NCBI GenBank assembly: GCA_902787025.1
Contig: CADAER010000002.1
Location: 1-64,000 of the forward strand
Reading direction: 5' to 3'
From: Oscillospiraceae bacterium
GTDB taxonomy: Bacteria; Bacillota; Clostridia; Oscillospirales; Acutalibacteraceae
Length of the DNA stretch: 64,000 nt
Position numbers and translations under genes: made by a program. Below the pieces are notes generated by a model, which saw only the letters and a list, made by a program, of their open reading frames with translations, did no database searches and had not been told where the DNA came from. Shown here piece after piece: positions 33,053-43,472 of this stretch (its first letter is position 1; each line of letters begins with the position of its first letter).

Positions 33053-33550
33053 TCATACTTTTTCCGCGTCGAAATCAATCACAATGTTGTTTTCCGACGG
33101 CTTTAAATTCGTGTATTTCACACCCGCGGCGTCAAACATCCTTTTCGACGCCCTCGTCGAAGGCGAATCGGCGTATTTGTCCGAGAGATAAAACACCTCT
33201 TTTATTCCGCACTGGATAATCGCCTTCGCGCACTCGTTGCAGGGGAAGAGCGCAACATAAATCTTGCAGCCCTTTAAATCTCCGCCCGCCGAGTTGAGAA
33301 TCGCGTTCAATTCCGCGTGGCACACATAAGGATATTTCGTGTCATATGTCTCGCCCGTGCGGTCCCAGGGGAACTCGTCATCGCTGCACCCCGCGGGAAA
33401 ACCGTTGTAGCCGACAGACATAATCTTGTTGTTGCTGTTTACTATGCAGGCGCCGACCTGCGTGTTCGGATCCTTGCTCCTCTTCGCGCTCAGCAGGGCA
33501 ATACCCATGAAATATTCATCCCACGAAATGTAATCTGTTCTTTTAGCCAA
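33053..33550 (-). CDS. Deoxycytidylate deaminase (dCMP deaminase / ComEB family)
   Basis: Deaminates dCMP to dUMP for thymidylate synthesis. The 165-residue protein has the zinc deaminase motifs [10 protein letters not shown] (His and catalytic Glu) and [11 protein letters not shown] (two Cys), and the NTQVGACIV and GYNGFPAGC blocks of the family. Convergent with xth; a weak ACCGC...GCGGT hairpin lies between them. Confidence 0.92.
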   Translation of the reverse strand: MAKRTDYISWDEYFMGIALLSAKRSKDPNTQVGACIVNSNNKIMSVGYNGFPAGCSDDEFPWDRTGETYDTKYPYVCHAELNAILNSAGGDLKGCKIYVALFPCNECAKAIIQCGIKEVFYLSDKYADSPSTRASKRMFDAAGVKYTNLKPSENNIVIDFDAEKV

Positions 33551-33652
33551 AATAAAATCCCCTTTCGGTTTACTGCTGATATTTTATCACAGCCGGAGGA
33601 TTTATACAATAAAAAAATCACAAATTGACATACAGAAAGGTAAATTGTATCT

Positions 33653-36415
33653 ATGGGACTTTTCACAAAGATTTTCGGCAACTATTCCGAGAAAGAAACA
33701 AAGCGCATAGCCCCCCTTCGCGACAGGGTTCTCGAGCTTGAAGACGAGTATTCAAAGCTCAGCGACGCCGAACTCCAGGCAAAAACGCCCGAGTTCAAGG
33801 AACGTCTCGCGAAAGGCGAAACGCTTGACGATATCCTGCCCGAGGCTTTCGCGGCCTTCCGCGAAGCATCCTGGCGCGTTCTCAATATGAAGCACTTCCC
33901 CGTGCAGATTATAGGCGGCATCATTCTTCATCAGGGCAGAATTGCCGAGATGAAAACAGGCGAAGGCAAAACCCTCGTCGCCACCCTTCCCGCCTACCTC
34001 AACGCGCTTACGGGCGAGGGCGTTCACATCGTCACCGTCAACGATTACCTTGCCCGCCGCGACAGCGAGTGGATGGGTAAGGTCTACCGCTTTATGGGAC
34101 TTTCCGTCGGACTTATCGTTCACGAAAAGGAGAACGACGAGCGCCGCGAGGCGTATCTCGCCGACATCACCTACGGCACGAACAACGAAATGGGCTTCGA
34201 CTACCTTCGTGACAATATGGTTCCCTACGCCGAATACCGCGTGCAGCGCGGCCACCCGTTCGCGATAGTTGACGAGGTTGACTCGATTTTAATCGATGAA
34301 GCGAGAACTCCCCTTATCATAAGCGGCAGAGGCGACAAATCCACCGACCTCTACAAAATCGCCAATTCCTTCGCCCACACCCTTAAAATGGCAAAGGTCA
34401 AGGAGACAATGAAGAAAGACAACATTGAAGACCTCGTCGATGACGACGCCGACTATGTTGTTGACGAAAAAGCGAAGACCGCCACCTTGACCCAGAACGG
34501 TGTCCGCAAGGCGGAGCGCTATTTCAACCTCGAAAACCTTATGGATGCCGAGAATATGACTCTCCAGCACCACATCAACCAGGCGATAAAGGCAATCGGC
34601 GTTATGAAGCGCGATGTTGACTATGTCGTCAAAGACAACCAGGTCCTTATCGTTGACGAATTCACGGGCCGTATTATGTATGGCAGACGCTACAACGAAG
34701 GTCTGCACCAGGCAATCGAGGCAAAGGAAAATGTCGAGGTCGCCCACGAGAGCAAAACCCTCGCGACAATCACCTTCCAGAACTACTTCCGTCTTTACAA
34801 GAAACTTTCGGGTATGACCGGAACCGCCATGACCGAGAGCCAGGAATTCCGTCAGATTTACAACCTCGATGTCGTCGAAATCGAAACAAACAAGCCGATG
34901 ATAAGAAAGGACCACCCCGATGTCGTTTACAAAACCGTCAAGGTAAAATACAACGCCGTCATTCAGCAGATTGAGGAGTGCCACGCGAAAGGTCAGCCCG
35001 TGCTGGTCGGCACCGTTTCGGTCGAGAAATCCGAAACCCTCAGCTCAATGCTCAAAAAGCGCGGTATAAAGCACGAGGTCCTGAACGCCAAATTCCACGA
35101 CAAAGAGGCGGAAATCGTCGCCCAGGCAGGTAAATACGGCGCCGTAACAATCGCTACAAATATGGCGGGCCGCGGTACCGACAGCATGCTCGGCGGCAAC
35201 CCCGAATACCTCGCGAAAGCGGAGATGCGCCGTATGCAGTATCCCGAGGAACTCATCGCCGAGGCGACGGGCTTCGCGGAAACCGACGACGAGCAGATTA
35301 TCGAAGCGCGCGAAACCTTCCACACCCTCGAAAACAAATACAAAGAAGAAATAAAAGACGAGGCGGATAAAGTCCGCGAGGCGGGCGGCCTGTTCATCAT
35401 AGGCACCGAACGCCACGAGTCAAGACGAATAGACAACCAGCTGCGAGGCCGTTCGGGCAGACAGGGCGACCCCGGCGAAAGCCGCTTCTACCTCTCCCTC
35501 GAGGATGACCTTATGCGCCTGTTCGGCGGCGAGAGAATAACCCGTATGATGGAAACCCTCAACGCCGCGGAGGATATGCCGATTGAGGCGAAACTCATCT
35601 CCAGAACCGTTGAGAACGCCCAGAAGCGCATCGAGGGCAAGAACTTTGAAATCAGAAAGAACACCCTCGACTTCGACGATGTCATGAACCGTCAGAGAGA
35701 ACTAATCTACGGTCAGCGCAACCAGGTGCTCGACGGCGAGGACCTCAAGAAGAGCATCAACAAGATGATGCGCGAGTGCATCGAGGAAAGCGTTGATTTC
35801 TACTGCTCCAAAGCCGTTACTCCCGCCGACTGGAACATTGACGGCCTACGCGAGAAATTCCTCGGCTGGCTTACGACGGAAGACGACTTCAAAGACGGTG
35901 ACTTCGACCCCGAAGAAACGAAAGAAATGCTCATCGAGCGCGGCGAACAGCGCTATGAAGAGCGTGAAAAGATGTTCGGCGACACTCCCGACGGCACTCC
36001 GCTCATGCGCGAACTCGAAAGAATGATTCTTCTTCGCAATGTTGACTCCAACTGGATGGATCACATCGACGCGATGGATCAGCTGCGCCGCGGCATAGGC
36101 CTGCGCGCCTACGGTCAGACCGACCCCATCGTTGCATACAGAATGGAAAGCTACGATATGTTCGACGAGATGACGACAGCCATCCGCGAGAACACCGTAA
36201 AGCAGATGCTTACCGTTATGATAAAGACCGAGGAAGACACCAAGAGAGAGCAGGCGGCGAAGATTACCTCCACCAGCTCATCGGGTTCGTCCGACGGCAG
36301 CGAGAAGGGCAGAACCGTACGCAACAAGGCAAAGAAAATCGGTCCCAACGATCCCTGCCCCTGCGGCAGCGGCAAAAAGTATAAAAACTGCTGCGGCGAT
36401 GTCCGCAAAGGTTAA
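33653..36415 (+). CDS. secA: Preprotein translocase ATPase SecA
   Basis: Drives secretory proteins through SecYEG by ATP hydrolysis. The 920-residue protein is complete: [20 protein letters not shown] (Walker A), [17 protein letters not shown] (DEAD-like box), [23 protein letters not shown], and [20 protein letters not shown] of the second helicase domain. The scaffold and wing regions follow, and a C-terminal zinc motif [14 protein letters not shown] binds SecB or ribosomes. ATG 33653 gives the standard MGLFTKIFG start, although its ribosome site (GAAAGG, 12 bases away) is weak. Confidence 0.97.
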   Translation: MGLFTKIFGNYSEKETKRIAPLRDRVLELEDEYSKLSDAELQAKTPEFKERLAKGETLDDILPEAFAAFREASWRVLNMKHFPVQIIGGIILHQGRIAEMKTGEGKTLVATLPAYLNALTGEGVHIVTVNDYLARRDSEWMGKVYRFMGLSVGLIVHEKENDERREAYLADITYGTNNEMGFDYLRDNMVPYAEYRVQRGHPFAIVDEVDSILIDEARTPLIISGRGDKSTDLYKIANSFAHTLKMAKVKETMKKDNIEDLVDDDADYVVDEKAKTATLTQNGVRKAERYFNLENLMDAENMTLQHHINQAIKAIGVMKRDVDYVVKDNQVLIVDEFTGRIMYGRRYNEGLHQAIEAKENVEVAHESKTLATITFQNYFRLYKKLSGMTGTAMTESQEFRQIYNLDVVEIETNKPMIRKDHPDVVYKTVKVKYNAVIQQIEECHAKGQPVLVGTVSVEKSETLSSMLKKRGIKHEVLNAKFHDKEAEIVAQAGKYGAVTIATNMAGRGTDSMLGGNPEYLAKAEMRRMQYPEELIAEATGFAETDDEQIIEARETFHTLENKYKEEIKDEADKVREAGGLFIIGTERHESRRIDNQLRGRSGRQGDPGESRFYLSLEDDLMRLFGGERITRMMETLNAAEDMPIEAKLISRTVENAQKRIEGKNFEIRKNTLDFDDVMNRQRELIYGQRNQVLDGEDLKKSINKMMRECIEESVDFYCSKAVTPADWNIDGLREKFLGWLTTEDDFKDGDFDPEETKEMLIERGEQRYEEREKMFGDTPDGTPLMRELERMILLRNVDSNWMDHIDAMDQLRRGIGLRAYGQTDPIVAYRMESYDMFDEMTTAIRENTVKQMLTVMIKTEEDTKREQAAKITSTSSSGSSDGSEKGRTVRNKAKKIGPNDPCPCGSGKKYKNCCGDVRKG

Positions 36416-36438
36416 AAAGCGAAAAAGCATAGACAAAA

Positions 36439-36465
36439 GGCACGGTTGCGACCGTGCCTTTTTTT
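36439..36465 (+). terminator. secA terminator
   Basis: GGCACGGT (36439-36446) and ACCGTGCC (36451-36458) with a TGCG loop and seven T. Confidence 0.9.
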
Positions 36466-36466
36466 A

Positions 36467-36655
36467 GTTAGGAATTAGGAGTTAGGTATAAGGTGTCAGG
36501 AGTAGGGGCGGTTATCAACCGCCCGTAAAAGCAGTTAGGAATCAGGAGTGAGGAGTCAGCAGTTAAGGGTTGCTCCGCAACGGTTTTATATAATTGCATT
36601 TACAAGATTATTATCAAACGGTAGGGCGGGATGACCACATCCCGCCGTTATTTAT
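36467..36655. repeat. Composite repeat region: TTAGG-like runs and two GTAG palindromes
   Basis: Non-coding stretch after secA. Degenerate TTAGGAGTTAGG-like runs occur at about 36467-36500 and 36533-36567. Two palindromic elements each start with GTAG: one at 36502-36525 (GGGCGGTT / AACCGCCC, 3-base loop) and one at 36621-36647 (GGCGGGATG / CATCCCGCC, 4-base loop). Similar units recur at 39588 and near 48.5 kb in the window. Confidence 0.75.
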
Positions 36656-36676
36656 TTATTGCCTTTTGCGCGGTTG

Positions 36677-38986
36677 TTATTTGAGTAATTCATATTCAAA
36701 CAACTTCTCGACAATATGGCTTTTATAATATGTTTTAAGCATTGAACGCAAGGAATCAAGATACCCGTTTAATGAAGGATAGTCATAGATGGTTTTCTCT
36801 GTTTTGCCTGTTTTAACCACTTGATATGTGTTTAATTCATTTTCGATTTGATATGTGCCATATGTAAATTTGCAATTATAATTTATTGTTTTTTTCGATT
36901 CAACAATTATATTGTTCCATAATTTAATTAATTCCTCTTCGTAAGCATCTAAATCCATATTTGATAAACTATCTGTTGCAACTGTTTCACCATTTGATTT
37001 ATCAAAACTCAATTCATTGCGATAAAAGTGACCATCTAATCCATCAAAAGAAAGACATTTATTTTTGTTTGATAAACAAGTATATATTAAACATGACTTT
37101 ATGAAACTCTTATCTTTTTTAAACTTATATCCCCCGTCAAATGTTATAAAAACACTTCCTTTTTCATACCATTTGTCAAACGGATACATTTTAGCAGCAA
37201 AAAGAACACATATATCCATGTAATTTGTTTTTAAAATATAATTACCCCGACCGTTAAAATATGGTAATCTCCCCATATCATAACTTGCTGAAACAGGACA
37301 AAAATAACCAATAACATCATCGTCTACATATATTTTTGTTTCTAATTTCTTTCCAGTTACTTGTTCACCTCGGCTATCACAAGCAATGTTTGTTTCATTT
37401 TGTCCAATATACCTTGAATTACTTGAAGACAAAGTTGTATTAACAGGCTTAATCTCTATAATACCAAGGGTTTTTAATTCATCGTTTTCAATATCATTTA
37501 TTTCCAAATTAAAACCGTCAAATGTGTTGTTTTCATCAAATGACCATAATATACATCCTACACTCGAAGGCGTAGCATGAAAATGTTTCCGATTAAACAA
37601 AAAACCTTTTATGAAACGATATTCCGAATGGTTAATAATACAAAGTGATTTAAAGTATTTTACTGGAGAAAACAAGACGAAACTATCACCACTGTTTCGG
37701 AGATAATATTCGAATCCACTCCAAATAAACCTATTTGCAAAATCTCTTACTGTGCTGATATTGGTATTATTAAAACAGTTTCTCTTTTTGCTCATTTCTG
37801 TAAATACAAATGATGCTTTGTTAGCTGTAGTGTGTTTTTTCCCTTCCTCATCATATGCCTGGTTAATTGCTGATGTATCGTCATAAGGCGGATTTTCAAA
37901 CAAAATAATTGTGCAATTAGGACTGTCAACATATTGTTTGATTATGGGGTTCTCGATATACTCTTTACTCATTGCATCGGCATTTAGAATAATACCATTG
38001 TCATAAACGACATTTCCCTCTGTCGGCGGTATAATATCACGGACCTTATCTCCGAACAATTCCATAAGCACTTTATATTCATAATATTCATATGTGCTTA
38101 CCACACAATGTTCAATCAACTCATCGCCGTTTCTGTCGGTAAGTCCGATAAGCGCGGCTTCAAGATTACCTGTGCCGGCGCATCGGTCAAGTATAATATA
38201 ATCGTTTCCCTCCGGAACACGGTCAACTGCCATCTGCACAAGTTCGGCTGCTTTTTTTGCATATGCAACCGGTGTGTAAAACGCGCCGAGATCCTTTTTT
38301 GAAAGCTTGTCATTAAGACAATCCATGAGATATTTGAATTTCTCATTGGATTCGCCGGTATATGCATTGATAAGCCCTTTGAAATGTCTGGGGTTACGGA
38401 TTTCACCGACTACTTTTACGGCAGTTCCCTCTTTATCTCCTAAAAAATCGCCTTTTTTTGCTTTGGGGTTTTCGCTGTAATAACGCTCTGCCCAACCGAC
38501 AATACAGTTTTCATCAATATTTATTGGCATATACATTTCATCCGTATTGACTTTGCGCCCTTTAAGGATTTTTTTAACTGTAGCCGAATCCTCTGTTTCG
38601 CTATAATTAAGCATATAATTATATTCGCCTGCAACAAAACCTTCATTGTCTTTGGAAGCGGCTCCGATATACACTTTATGAATATCGTCAAAATAGTCTT
38701 TTGATTTATAAACATAAACCGTTGTTGCGTTAAGGTCAATCAAAAGAATCGTCGCAGGGACAGATTTGCCCTTAATTCGCATACGGGAAAGATACTTAAT
38801 TGCCTGAAGCAATGTCTTGTTCAGATTGTTGATAGTCAATTTGAATTCAAGGATATTACCATTATACACACCGTCGGTGTTATCAACGAGAATAGAATCA
38901 TCCTCGCTATATGGAATACCATAATTATCAAAGAATTCAATCTGACCGTCGCGCTCAATTTCATATGGAACATTAAAATTTGCCAT
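36677..38986 (-). CDS. Type IIG-like restriction-modification protein (N6-adenine methylase with putative nuclease domain)
   Basis: A 769-residue protein. Residues about 30-75 contain D-x8-ExK-type residues (D38, then EFK at 47-49, in GNILEFKL), which look like a PD-(D/E)xK nuclease core. GAFYTP at 234-239 and LDRCAGTGNLEAA at about 266-278 are SAM-binding motifs X and I of gamma-class adenine methylases. NPPY at 365-368 is the catalytic motif IV. The rest is a putative target-recognition region rich in aromatic residues. No separate specificity or restriction gene is adjacent, so a one-polypeptide enzyme is the best reading. It is much more AT-rich than secA and the arg genes and is flanked by repeats, which suggests transfer. 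AAGGTGG precedes the ATG. Confidence 0.78.
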   Translation of the reverse strand: MANFNVPYEIERDGQIEFFDNYGIPYSEDDSILVDNTDGVYNGNILEFKLTINNLNKTLLQAIKYLSRMRIKGKSVPATILLIDLNATTVYVYKSKDYFDDIHKVYIGAASKDNEGFVAGEYNYMLNYSETEDSATVKKILKGRKVNTDEMYMPINIDENCIVGWAERYYSENPKAKKGDFLGDKEGTAVKVVGEIRNPRHFKGLINAYTGESNEKFKYLMDCLNDKLSKKDLGAFYTPVAYAKKAAELVQMAVDRVPEGNDYIILDRCAGTGNLEAALIGLTDRNGDELIEHCVVSTYEYYEYKVLMELFGDKVRDIIPPTEGNVVYDNGIILNADAMSKEYIENPIIKQYVDSPNCTIILFENPPYDDTSAINQAYDEEGKKHTTANKASFVFTEMSKKRNCFNNTNISTVRDFANRFIWSGFEYYLRNSGDSFVLFSPVKYFKSLCIINHSEYRFIKGFLFNRKHFHATPSSVGCILWSFDENNTFDGFNLEINDIENDELKTLGIIEIKPVNTTLSSSNSRYIGQNETNIACDSRGEQVTGKKLETKIYVDDDVIGYFCPVSASYDMGRLPYFNGRGNYILKTNYMDICVLFAAKMYPFDKWYEKGSVFITFDGGYKFKKDKSFIKSCLIYTCLSNKNKCLSFDGLDGHFYRNELSFDKSNGETVATDSLSNMDLDAYEEELIKLWNNIIVESKKTINYNCKFTYGTYQIENELNTYQVVKTGKTEKTIYDYPSLNGYLDSLRSMLKTYYKSHIVEKLFEYELLK

Positions 38987-39126
38987 AAAGCCACCTTCTT
39001 GTTTGCATATTATTCAAGTTTTAAAGCAAAATATTTCTTGATAGTTAATTAAATATACCATCAAATTACTTAATAATCAATATTTATGAGGTAATATTTA
39101 ATCAATCAGAAATTAAGGGTGGTTAT
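38987..39126. promoter_or_regulatory. Divergent AT-rich promoter region of the R-M gene and XRE gene
   Basis: A 140-base AT-rich gap between divergent starts. AATATT occurs as a direct repeat (about 39080-39100) around TATGAGGT, a possible operator for the XRE protein. The promoters themselves could not be fixed. Confidence 0.4.
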
Positions 39127-39486
39127 ATGGCGGTTGATTTGGGAGAAAAAATCAAAAATCTGCGGAAGAAAAACGGATGGAGCCAGAAAAAGCTTGCGGA
39201 CAAACTGAAAGTTTCAAATGCGACAATCTGTAAATACGAAAGTTGCGCAATTACACCCACGGTTGAAATGCTTTGTTCTCTCGCCGCGATTTTCAATGTC
39301 TCCATGGACGAACTGTGCGGGATGCAGCCGAAAGGCACGGTTTCGCTCGCGGGGTTGAGCGACGGGCAGAAAGATATAATCCGGGAACTTACCGAAGATT
39401 TTCGAAGCGGCGCGGTCGCTTCAAACAAAGCGTCGCTTGAAAAATACGCCCTGCTCGGCAGAATCGTTGATGAATTAAAAAAATAA
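39127..39486 (+). CDS. XRE-family DNA-binding regulator
   Basis: A 119-residue protein. Residues about 6-62 form a Cro/C1-type helix-turn-helix (LGEKIKNLRKKNGWSQKKLA, then SNATICKYE and TVEMLCSLAAIF). The rest is a short helical C-terminal region with no recognised domain. It is divergent from the restriction-modification gene and may be its control protein, a common arrangement in mobile R-M systems. GGGTGG lies before the ATG. Confidence 0.85.
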   Translation: MAVDLGEKIKNLRKKNGWSQKKLADKLKVSNATICKYESCAITPTVEMLCSLAAIFNVSMDELCGMQPKGTVSLAGLSDGQKDIIRELTEDFRSGAVASNKASLEKYALLGRIVDELKK

Positions 39487-39524
39487 ACCGAAGGTTCCGG
39501 ATGATTGAAACCTTCGGTTTTTTG
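39486..39524 (+). terminator. Terminator of the XRE gene
   Basis: ACCGAAGGTT (39487-39496) and AACCTTCGGT (39509-39518), then a T run. The stem begins at the stop codon. Confidence 0.82.
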
Positions 39525-39587
39525 TTTTTTATTATGCGGGCAGTGTGCCTGTTTTTTGTTTTTTTATGCTCCGCATGTCCTTGTCGC

Positions 39588-39610
39588 GGGCGGATAATAT
39601 CCGCCCCTAC
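39588..39610 (-). repeat. GTAG palindrome element (reverse orientation)
   Basis: GGGCGGATA / TATCCGCCC (39588-39606) followed by CTAC, the reverse complement of the GTAG that begins each copy of this element elsewhere in the window. Confidence 0.75.
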
Positions 39611-39637
39611 GTTTGATGTTTATCCCTCATTACTTTT

Positions 39638-39667
39638 AAAAAAGCACTGCCTTCGCAGTGCTTTTTT
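39638..39667. terminator. Bidirectional terminator (AGCACTGC stem)
   Basis: AAAAAAGCACTGC and GCAGTGCTTTTTT around a CTTC loop, with A and T tracts on both sides. The same stem occurs at 47789-47820. Confidence 0.88.
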
Positions 39668-39668
39668 C

Positions 39669-40181
39669 TCAGTTATTCGCCGAACCCGCCGAAGCCGCGC
39701 CTGCTCCCGCCGCCGACTGCGCGTCCATAACCGCGTCAATGGCGAGCACAACCGCGAGCGCGCAGACCTCATCCGCTCCGGGAGCGACATCGAGTTCAAA
39801 CATATCGCCCCAGCTCATCCACTTCTTGTGAATGGTTACTATCGGCGAGCCGTCCTTCACAATCACATAATCGTGCGCGAAAACTTCGCCCTGCACCTCC
39901 CAGCCGAGGCCGTTTACTATGTATTTCGGCTTTAAGAAAGTCATTTTCTTTACGATTTCCGCAACCTCTTCTCCGTTTACCTCAACAAAGAATCTCGGCA
40001 TAAACGAGAGAACCTTCTGTCTGACAAACGCGACCTCGCTGCCTTCGGCGTTTGTGATATGCAGTTTTTTGCCGAGCGTGAAAATTTCGCCCTCAACAAA
40101 GTATTTGTCAACACCGTTTTCGTCTTTTATAGTTGATTTGTCTTTCCACGAAAAGACCTTCTGTTTCATATAAAGCTTCAT
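39669..40181 (-). CDS. LURP-one-related (YxjI-like) protein
   Basis: A 170-residue protein of the LURP-one/YxjI family, a tubby-like beta-barrel fold. Visible family features are LYMKQKVFSWKDKSTI at the start, GEIFTLGKKLHITN, FVEVNGEEVAEI and WGDMFELDVAPG near the end. The C-terminal tail is Ala/Gly/Ser-rich. The bacterial role of the family is not settled. AAGGAG precedes ATG 40181. It starts 11 bases after argD and may be read from the arg transcript. Confidence 0.8.
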   Translation of the reverse strand: MKLYMKQKVFSWKDKSTIKDENGVDKYFVEGEIFTLGKKLHITNAEGSEVAFVRQKVLSFMPRFFVEVNGEEVAEIVKKMTFLKPKYIVNGLGWEVQGEVFAHDYVIVKDGSPIVTIHKKWMSWGDMFELDVAPGADEVCALAVVLAIDAVMDAQSAAGAGAASAGSANN

Positions 40182-40192
40182 TTTTCTTCTCC

Positions 40193-41365
40193 TTAATCGC
40201 AATCAGCGAGAACTTTTTTAAGCGTTTCTATTCCCTTTTCGAGCAGGTCATCGGGAATGTTGAGCGCGGGAAGCAGGCGGATTTTATCCTTCGCGCCGAG
40301 AACCAGCACTCCGTTTTTCATACATTCGTCAATTACCTCCGCCTTCGGACGCACGGGTTTCACACCGAGCATAAGTCCGAGACCGCTGATATTCTCAACG
40401 CCCTTCGCGTTTTCAAGCTGAGAGATGATATATTCCGATTTTTTCTTAACTCCCGCGAGAAGTCCGTCATCTATTCTGCTCAAAATGCTGCACGCGCCAG
40501 CGCACGCGGCGGGATTTCCGCCGAAGGTCGAGCCGTGAGAGCCGGGAGTGAGAATGTCGGCAGTCTTTTCACCGAAGATGCAGGCGCCTATCGGAAGACC
40601 TCCGCCGAGACCCTTTGCGGTTGTGAATATATCGGGAGTGAATCCGTAATTCATATAAGCGTAAAGCTCGCCCGTTCTGCCGTTGCCCGTCTGCACCTCG
40701 TCAATTACGACAAGCAGATTCTTCTCTTTCGCGATTTCAAGCACTCTGCCGACAAATTCCTTCGACAGCACGTGAATACCGCCCTCGCCCTGAACAAGCT
40801 CCATCATAACGGCGCAGCACTTGTTTTCCGAAGCGAGTTTTTCAACCTCGTCCGCGTTGTCCGCGTCCGCGTAAACAAAGCCCTGCGTGAAAGGTCCGAA
40901 ATCGGTGTGGAAGCCGTCCTGACCCGTCGCCGCGAGAGTCGTTATTGTTCTGCCGTGAAAACTGTTTCTGAGCGTGATTATCGTCGAATAACCCTCGCCC
41001 TTGTTGACAAGTCCCCATTTTCTCGCCGCCTTGATGGCGCACTCGTTTGCCTCCGCGCCCGAGTTGCCGAAAAACACCTTCGACATCCCCGTCTTTTCGC
41101 AGAGCATTTCCGCAAGGTGAGCGCAAGGCTCGGTGAAATAGAGGTTTGAAGCGTGCGGAATCGCGTCAAGCTGACTCTCAACCGCCTTTTTCCATTCCTC
41201 ATCCCCGATGCCGAAAGCGTTTACCGCTATGCCCGTGCCGAGGTCAATGTATTCTTTGCCGTTCTCGTCATACGCGAGCGAGCCCCTGCCCCTGACAAGA
41301 GCAAGGTCGAAACGTCCGTATGTGCCGGCTATGTATTTTTTATCCGTTTCCTTAATATTCATCAT
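40193..41365 (-). CDS. argD: Acetylornithine aminotransferase
   Basis: PLP enzyme that turns N-acetylglutamate semialdehyde into N-acetylornithine. The 390-residue protein shows FFGNSGAEANE, SFHGRTITTLAATGQ, VQGEGG, VIDEVQTGNGRTG, the PLP-lysine region TTAKGLGGGLPIGA and GSHGSTFGGNPAACA. Its ATG overlaps the argB stop (ATGA). Last arginine gene of the argC-J-B-D operon. Confidence 0.95.
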   Translation of the reverse strand: MMNIKETDKKYIAGTYGRFDLALVRGRGSLAYDENGKEYIDLGTGIAVNAFGIGDEEWKKAVESQLDAIPHASNLYFTEPCAHLAEMLCEKTGMSKVFFGNSGAEANECAIKAARKWGLVNKGEGYSTIITLRNSFHGRTITTLAATGQDGFHTDFGPFTQGFVYADADNADEVEKLASENKCCAVMMELVQGEGGIHVLSKEFVGRVLEIAKEKNLLVVIDEVQTGNGRTGELYAYMNYGFTPDIFTTAKGLGGGLPIGACIFGEKTADILTPGSHGSTFGGNPAACAGACSILSRIDDGLLAGVKKKSEYIISQLENAKGVENISGLGLMLGVKPVRPKAEVIDECMKNGVLVLGAKDKIRLLPALNIPDDLLEKGIETLKKVLADCD

Positions 41366-42225
41366 ACAGCCCCCGTGAACATCGTGCCGATACCCGCGCT
41401 CGTGAACATTTCAATAAGTATGGAGTGCGGAATTCTGCCGTCGATGATAAACACCTTTTTGACTCCGCGGCGTATCGCCTCCGTGCAGCACTCAACTTTG
41501 GGAATCATACCGCCCGCGATAATCCCCTCTTCCATAAGGCGGGGCGTGTCGCTTACGCAGATTTCGGTAATGAGCGTGTTCTCGTCGTTCTTGTCGCGCA
41601 GAATTCCCGCGATATCGGTAAGCGAAATAAAGCATTCCGCTCCGAGCGCTCCCGCTATTCCCGCCGCCGCGGTGTCCGCGTTTATGTTATAGACGTTGCC
41701 CTCGTTGTCGCAGCCGACAGTCGAGATTACGGGGATATATCCGTTTTCGAGTATTCCCTCGACAATTTCGGGGTTTATGTTCGTGATTTCACCGACGAAA
41801 CCGAGGCGTTCGTCGAGCTTCTTCGCCTCGATAAGATGACCGTCAAGACCGCAGACGCCTATCGCCTTGCCGCCTTTTATCTGAAGCAGGTTGACGAGAT
41901 TCTTGTTGATTTTGCCCGCGAGCACCATCTGAGCCATTTCGGCTGTCTCGGCGTCCGTCACGCGCAGGCCGTCAACAAACTCCGTCTTCTTGCCGACCTT
42001 GTTTAAAAGCTCGGTGATTTCGGGACCGCCGCCGTGAACGAGAACAACCTTTACGCCGACGAGGGAGAGCAGAATGATATCGCTCATAACAGCGTCGCGC
42101 AGTTCGTCGTTAATCATCGCGTTGCCGCCGTATTTTATGACTACCGTCTTGTTCGAGTAGCTTTTGATGTAAGGCAGAGCGTGAACGAGAATCTCCGCCC
42201 TAAGTTCATTGGGAATCTTTTCCAT
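41362..42225 (-). CDS. argB: Acetylglutamate kinase
   Basis: Phosphorylates N-acetylglutamate. The 287-residue protein has VVIKYGGNAM, VLVHGGGPEI, the DGLRVTDAETAEMAQMVLAG block, NINADTAAAGIAGAL and GGMIPKVECC. An N-terminal helix (ELRAEILVHALPYIKSY) as in arginine-sensitive hexameric forms suggests feedback inhibition by arginine. AAGGAT precedes the ATG. Confidence 0.95.
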   Translation of the reverse strand: MEKIPNELRAEILVHALPYIKSYSNKTVVIKYGGNAMINDELRDAVMSDIILLSLVGVKVVLVHGGGPEITELLNKVGKKTEFVDGLRVTDAETAEMAQMVLAGKINKNLVNLLQIKGGKAIGVCGLDGHLIEAKKLDERLGFVGEITNINPEIVEGILENGYIPVISTVGCDNEGNVYNINADTAAAGIAGALGAECFISLTDIAGILRDKNDENTLITEICVSDTPRLMEEGIIAGGMIPKVECCTEAIRRGVKKVFIIDGRIPHSILIEMFTSAGIGTMFTGAV

Positions 42226-42239
42226 ATTATTATCCTTCT

Positions 42240-43451
42240 TTAAGTTCTGTAATCGCCGTTTATCCGGACATAATCGTAGGTAAGGTCGCAGCCCCAGGCT
42301 GTCGCTTTACTCCCGCCCGATTTCAAATCTATGTTGATTTTTATTTCTTTCTCAACAAGTATTTCCTTCGCCTTTTCTTCGCTGAAATCAATACCGGAAC
42401 CGTTGACGCAGACGGTTATCGCGCCCGCGGCGGATTCAAACTCAACATCGATTTTCTCAACATCTACATCCGCTCCGCTGTAGCCTATCGCGCAAAGCAC
42501 TCTGCCCCAGTTCGCGTCCGCGCCGAACATCGCCGCCTTGAGAAGCGATGAGCAGATGACCGATTTCGCCACCGTCTTCGCGGTTTCGTCATCCTTCGCT
42601 CCGCTGACATTGCATTCAAGCAGCTTCGTCGCGCCCTCGCCGTCGCCGGCGATAAGACGGCAGAGATAAACCGTAACCGCGTTGAGCGCCTCGCAGAAAG
42701 CGTCAAACTCCGCGCCCTCGGTTGTTATTTCGGCGTTGCCCGCCATGCCGTTCGCCATAATGCAGACCATGTCGTTTGTCGAGGTGTCGCCGTCAACGCT
42801 CACCATGTTGAACGAGGTTTCAACATCCGCGCTCAGCGCCTTCTGAAGCATCGCGGGTGAAATCGCGCAGTCCGTTGTGACAAAAACAAGCATCGTCGCC
42901 ATATTCGGATGAATCATACCCGAGCCCTTCGCGATACCGCCGATTCTGCACTCCGTTCCGTTTATGTCAAAACTGAAAGAAATCTGTTTTTCAACCGTGT
43001 CGGTCGTCATAATGCCTTCCGCCGCCGCGCTTCCGTTCGCGCCCAGTCCCTTCGCGAGAGCGGGAATGCCCGCCGCTATGGGAGAAATGTCGAGAGGCTG
43101 ACCTATAACGCCCGTTGAAGCGACGACAATATCTTTTTCGCTTATGCCGAGTTCATTCGCGCAGAGCGAGCACATTTCAAGAGCAATCTCCCTGCCGTTC
43201 GCGTTGCAGGTGTTCGCGTTTCCGCTGTTGCAGATAACCGCCTGGGCGTAACCGTCCGAAATATTCTCTTTCGTTACCGCAAGGGGAGCGCCCTTGACAA
43301 GATTTTTCGTGTAAACGCAGGCTGTCGCCGCGCGTTTTTCGCTGAATATGAGAGAGAGATCCCTCTTGCCCTTGTTCTTTCTTATTCCGCAGTGTATTCC
43401 GTTCGCGGTGAATCCTTTCGCGGCGCAGATGCCGCCTTCTGTCTGTTTCAT
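42240..43451 (-). CDS. argJ: Bifunctional ornithine acetyltransferase / N-acetylglutamate synthase
   Basis: Recycles the acetyl group from N-acetylornithine to glutamate. The 403-residue protein is made as a precursor that cuts itself before the Thr in EGIMTTDT. Other family blocks are GNANTCNANG, STGVIGQPLDI, GSGMIHPNMATMLVF, VDGDTSTNDM, NWGRVLCAIGYSG and AWGCDLTYDYVRINGDY. AAAGGAAC precedes the ATG. Confidence 0.96.
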   Translation of the reverse strand: MKQTEGGICAAKGFTANGIHCGIRKNKGKRDLSLIFSEKRAATACVYTKNLVKGAPLAVTKENISDGYAQAVICNSGNANTCNANGREIALEMCSLCANELGISEKDIVVASTGVIGQPLDISPIAAGIPALAKGLGANGSAAAEGIMTTDTVEKQISFSFDINGTECRIGGIAKGSGMIHPNMATMLVFVTTDCAISPAMLQKALSADVETSFNMVSVDGDTSTNDMVCIMANGMAGNAEITTEGAEFDAFCEALNAVTVYLCRLIAGDGEGATKLLECNVSGAKDDETAKTVAKSVICSSLLKAAMFGADANWGRVLCAIGYSGADVDVEKIDVEFESAAGAITVCVNGSGIDFSEEKAKEILVEKEIKINIDLKSGGSKATAWGCDLTYDYVRINGDYRT

Positions 43452-43472
43452 ATCATTGTTCCTTTCGGGTTA

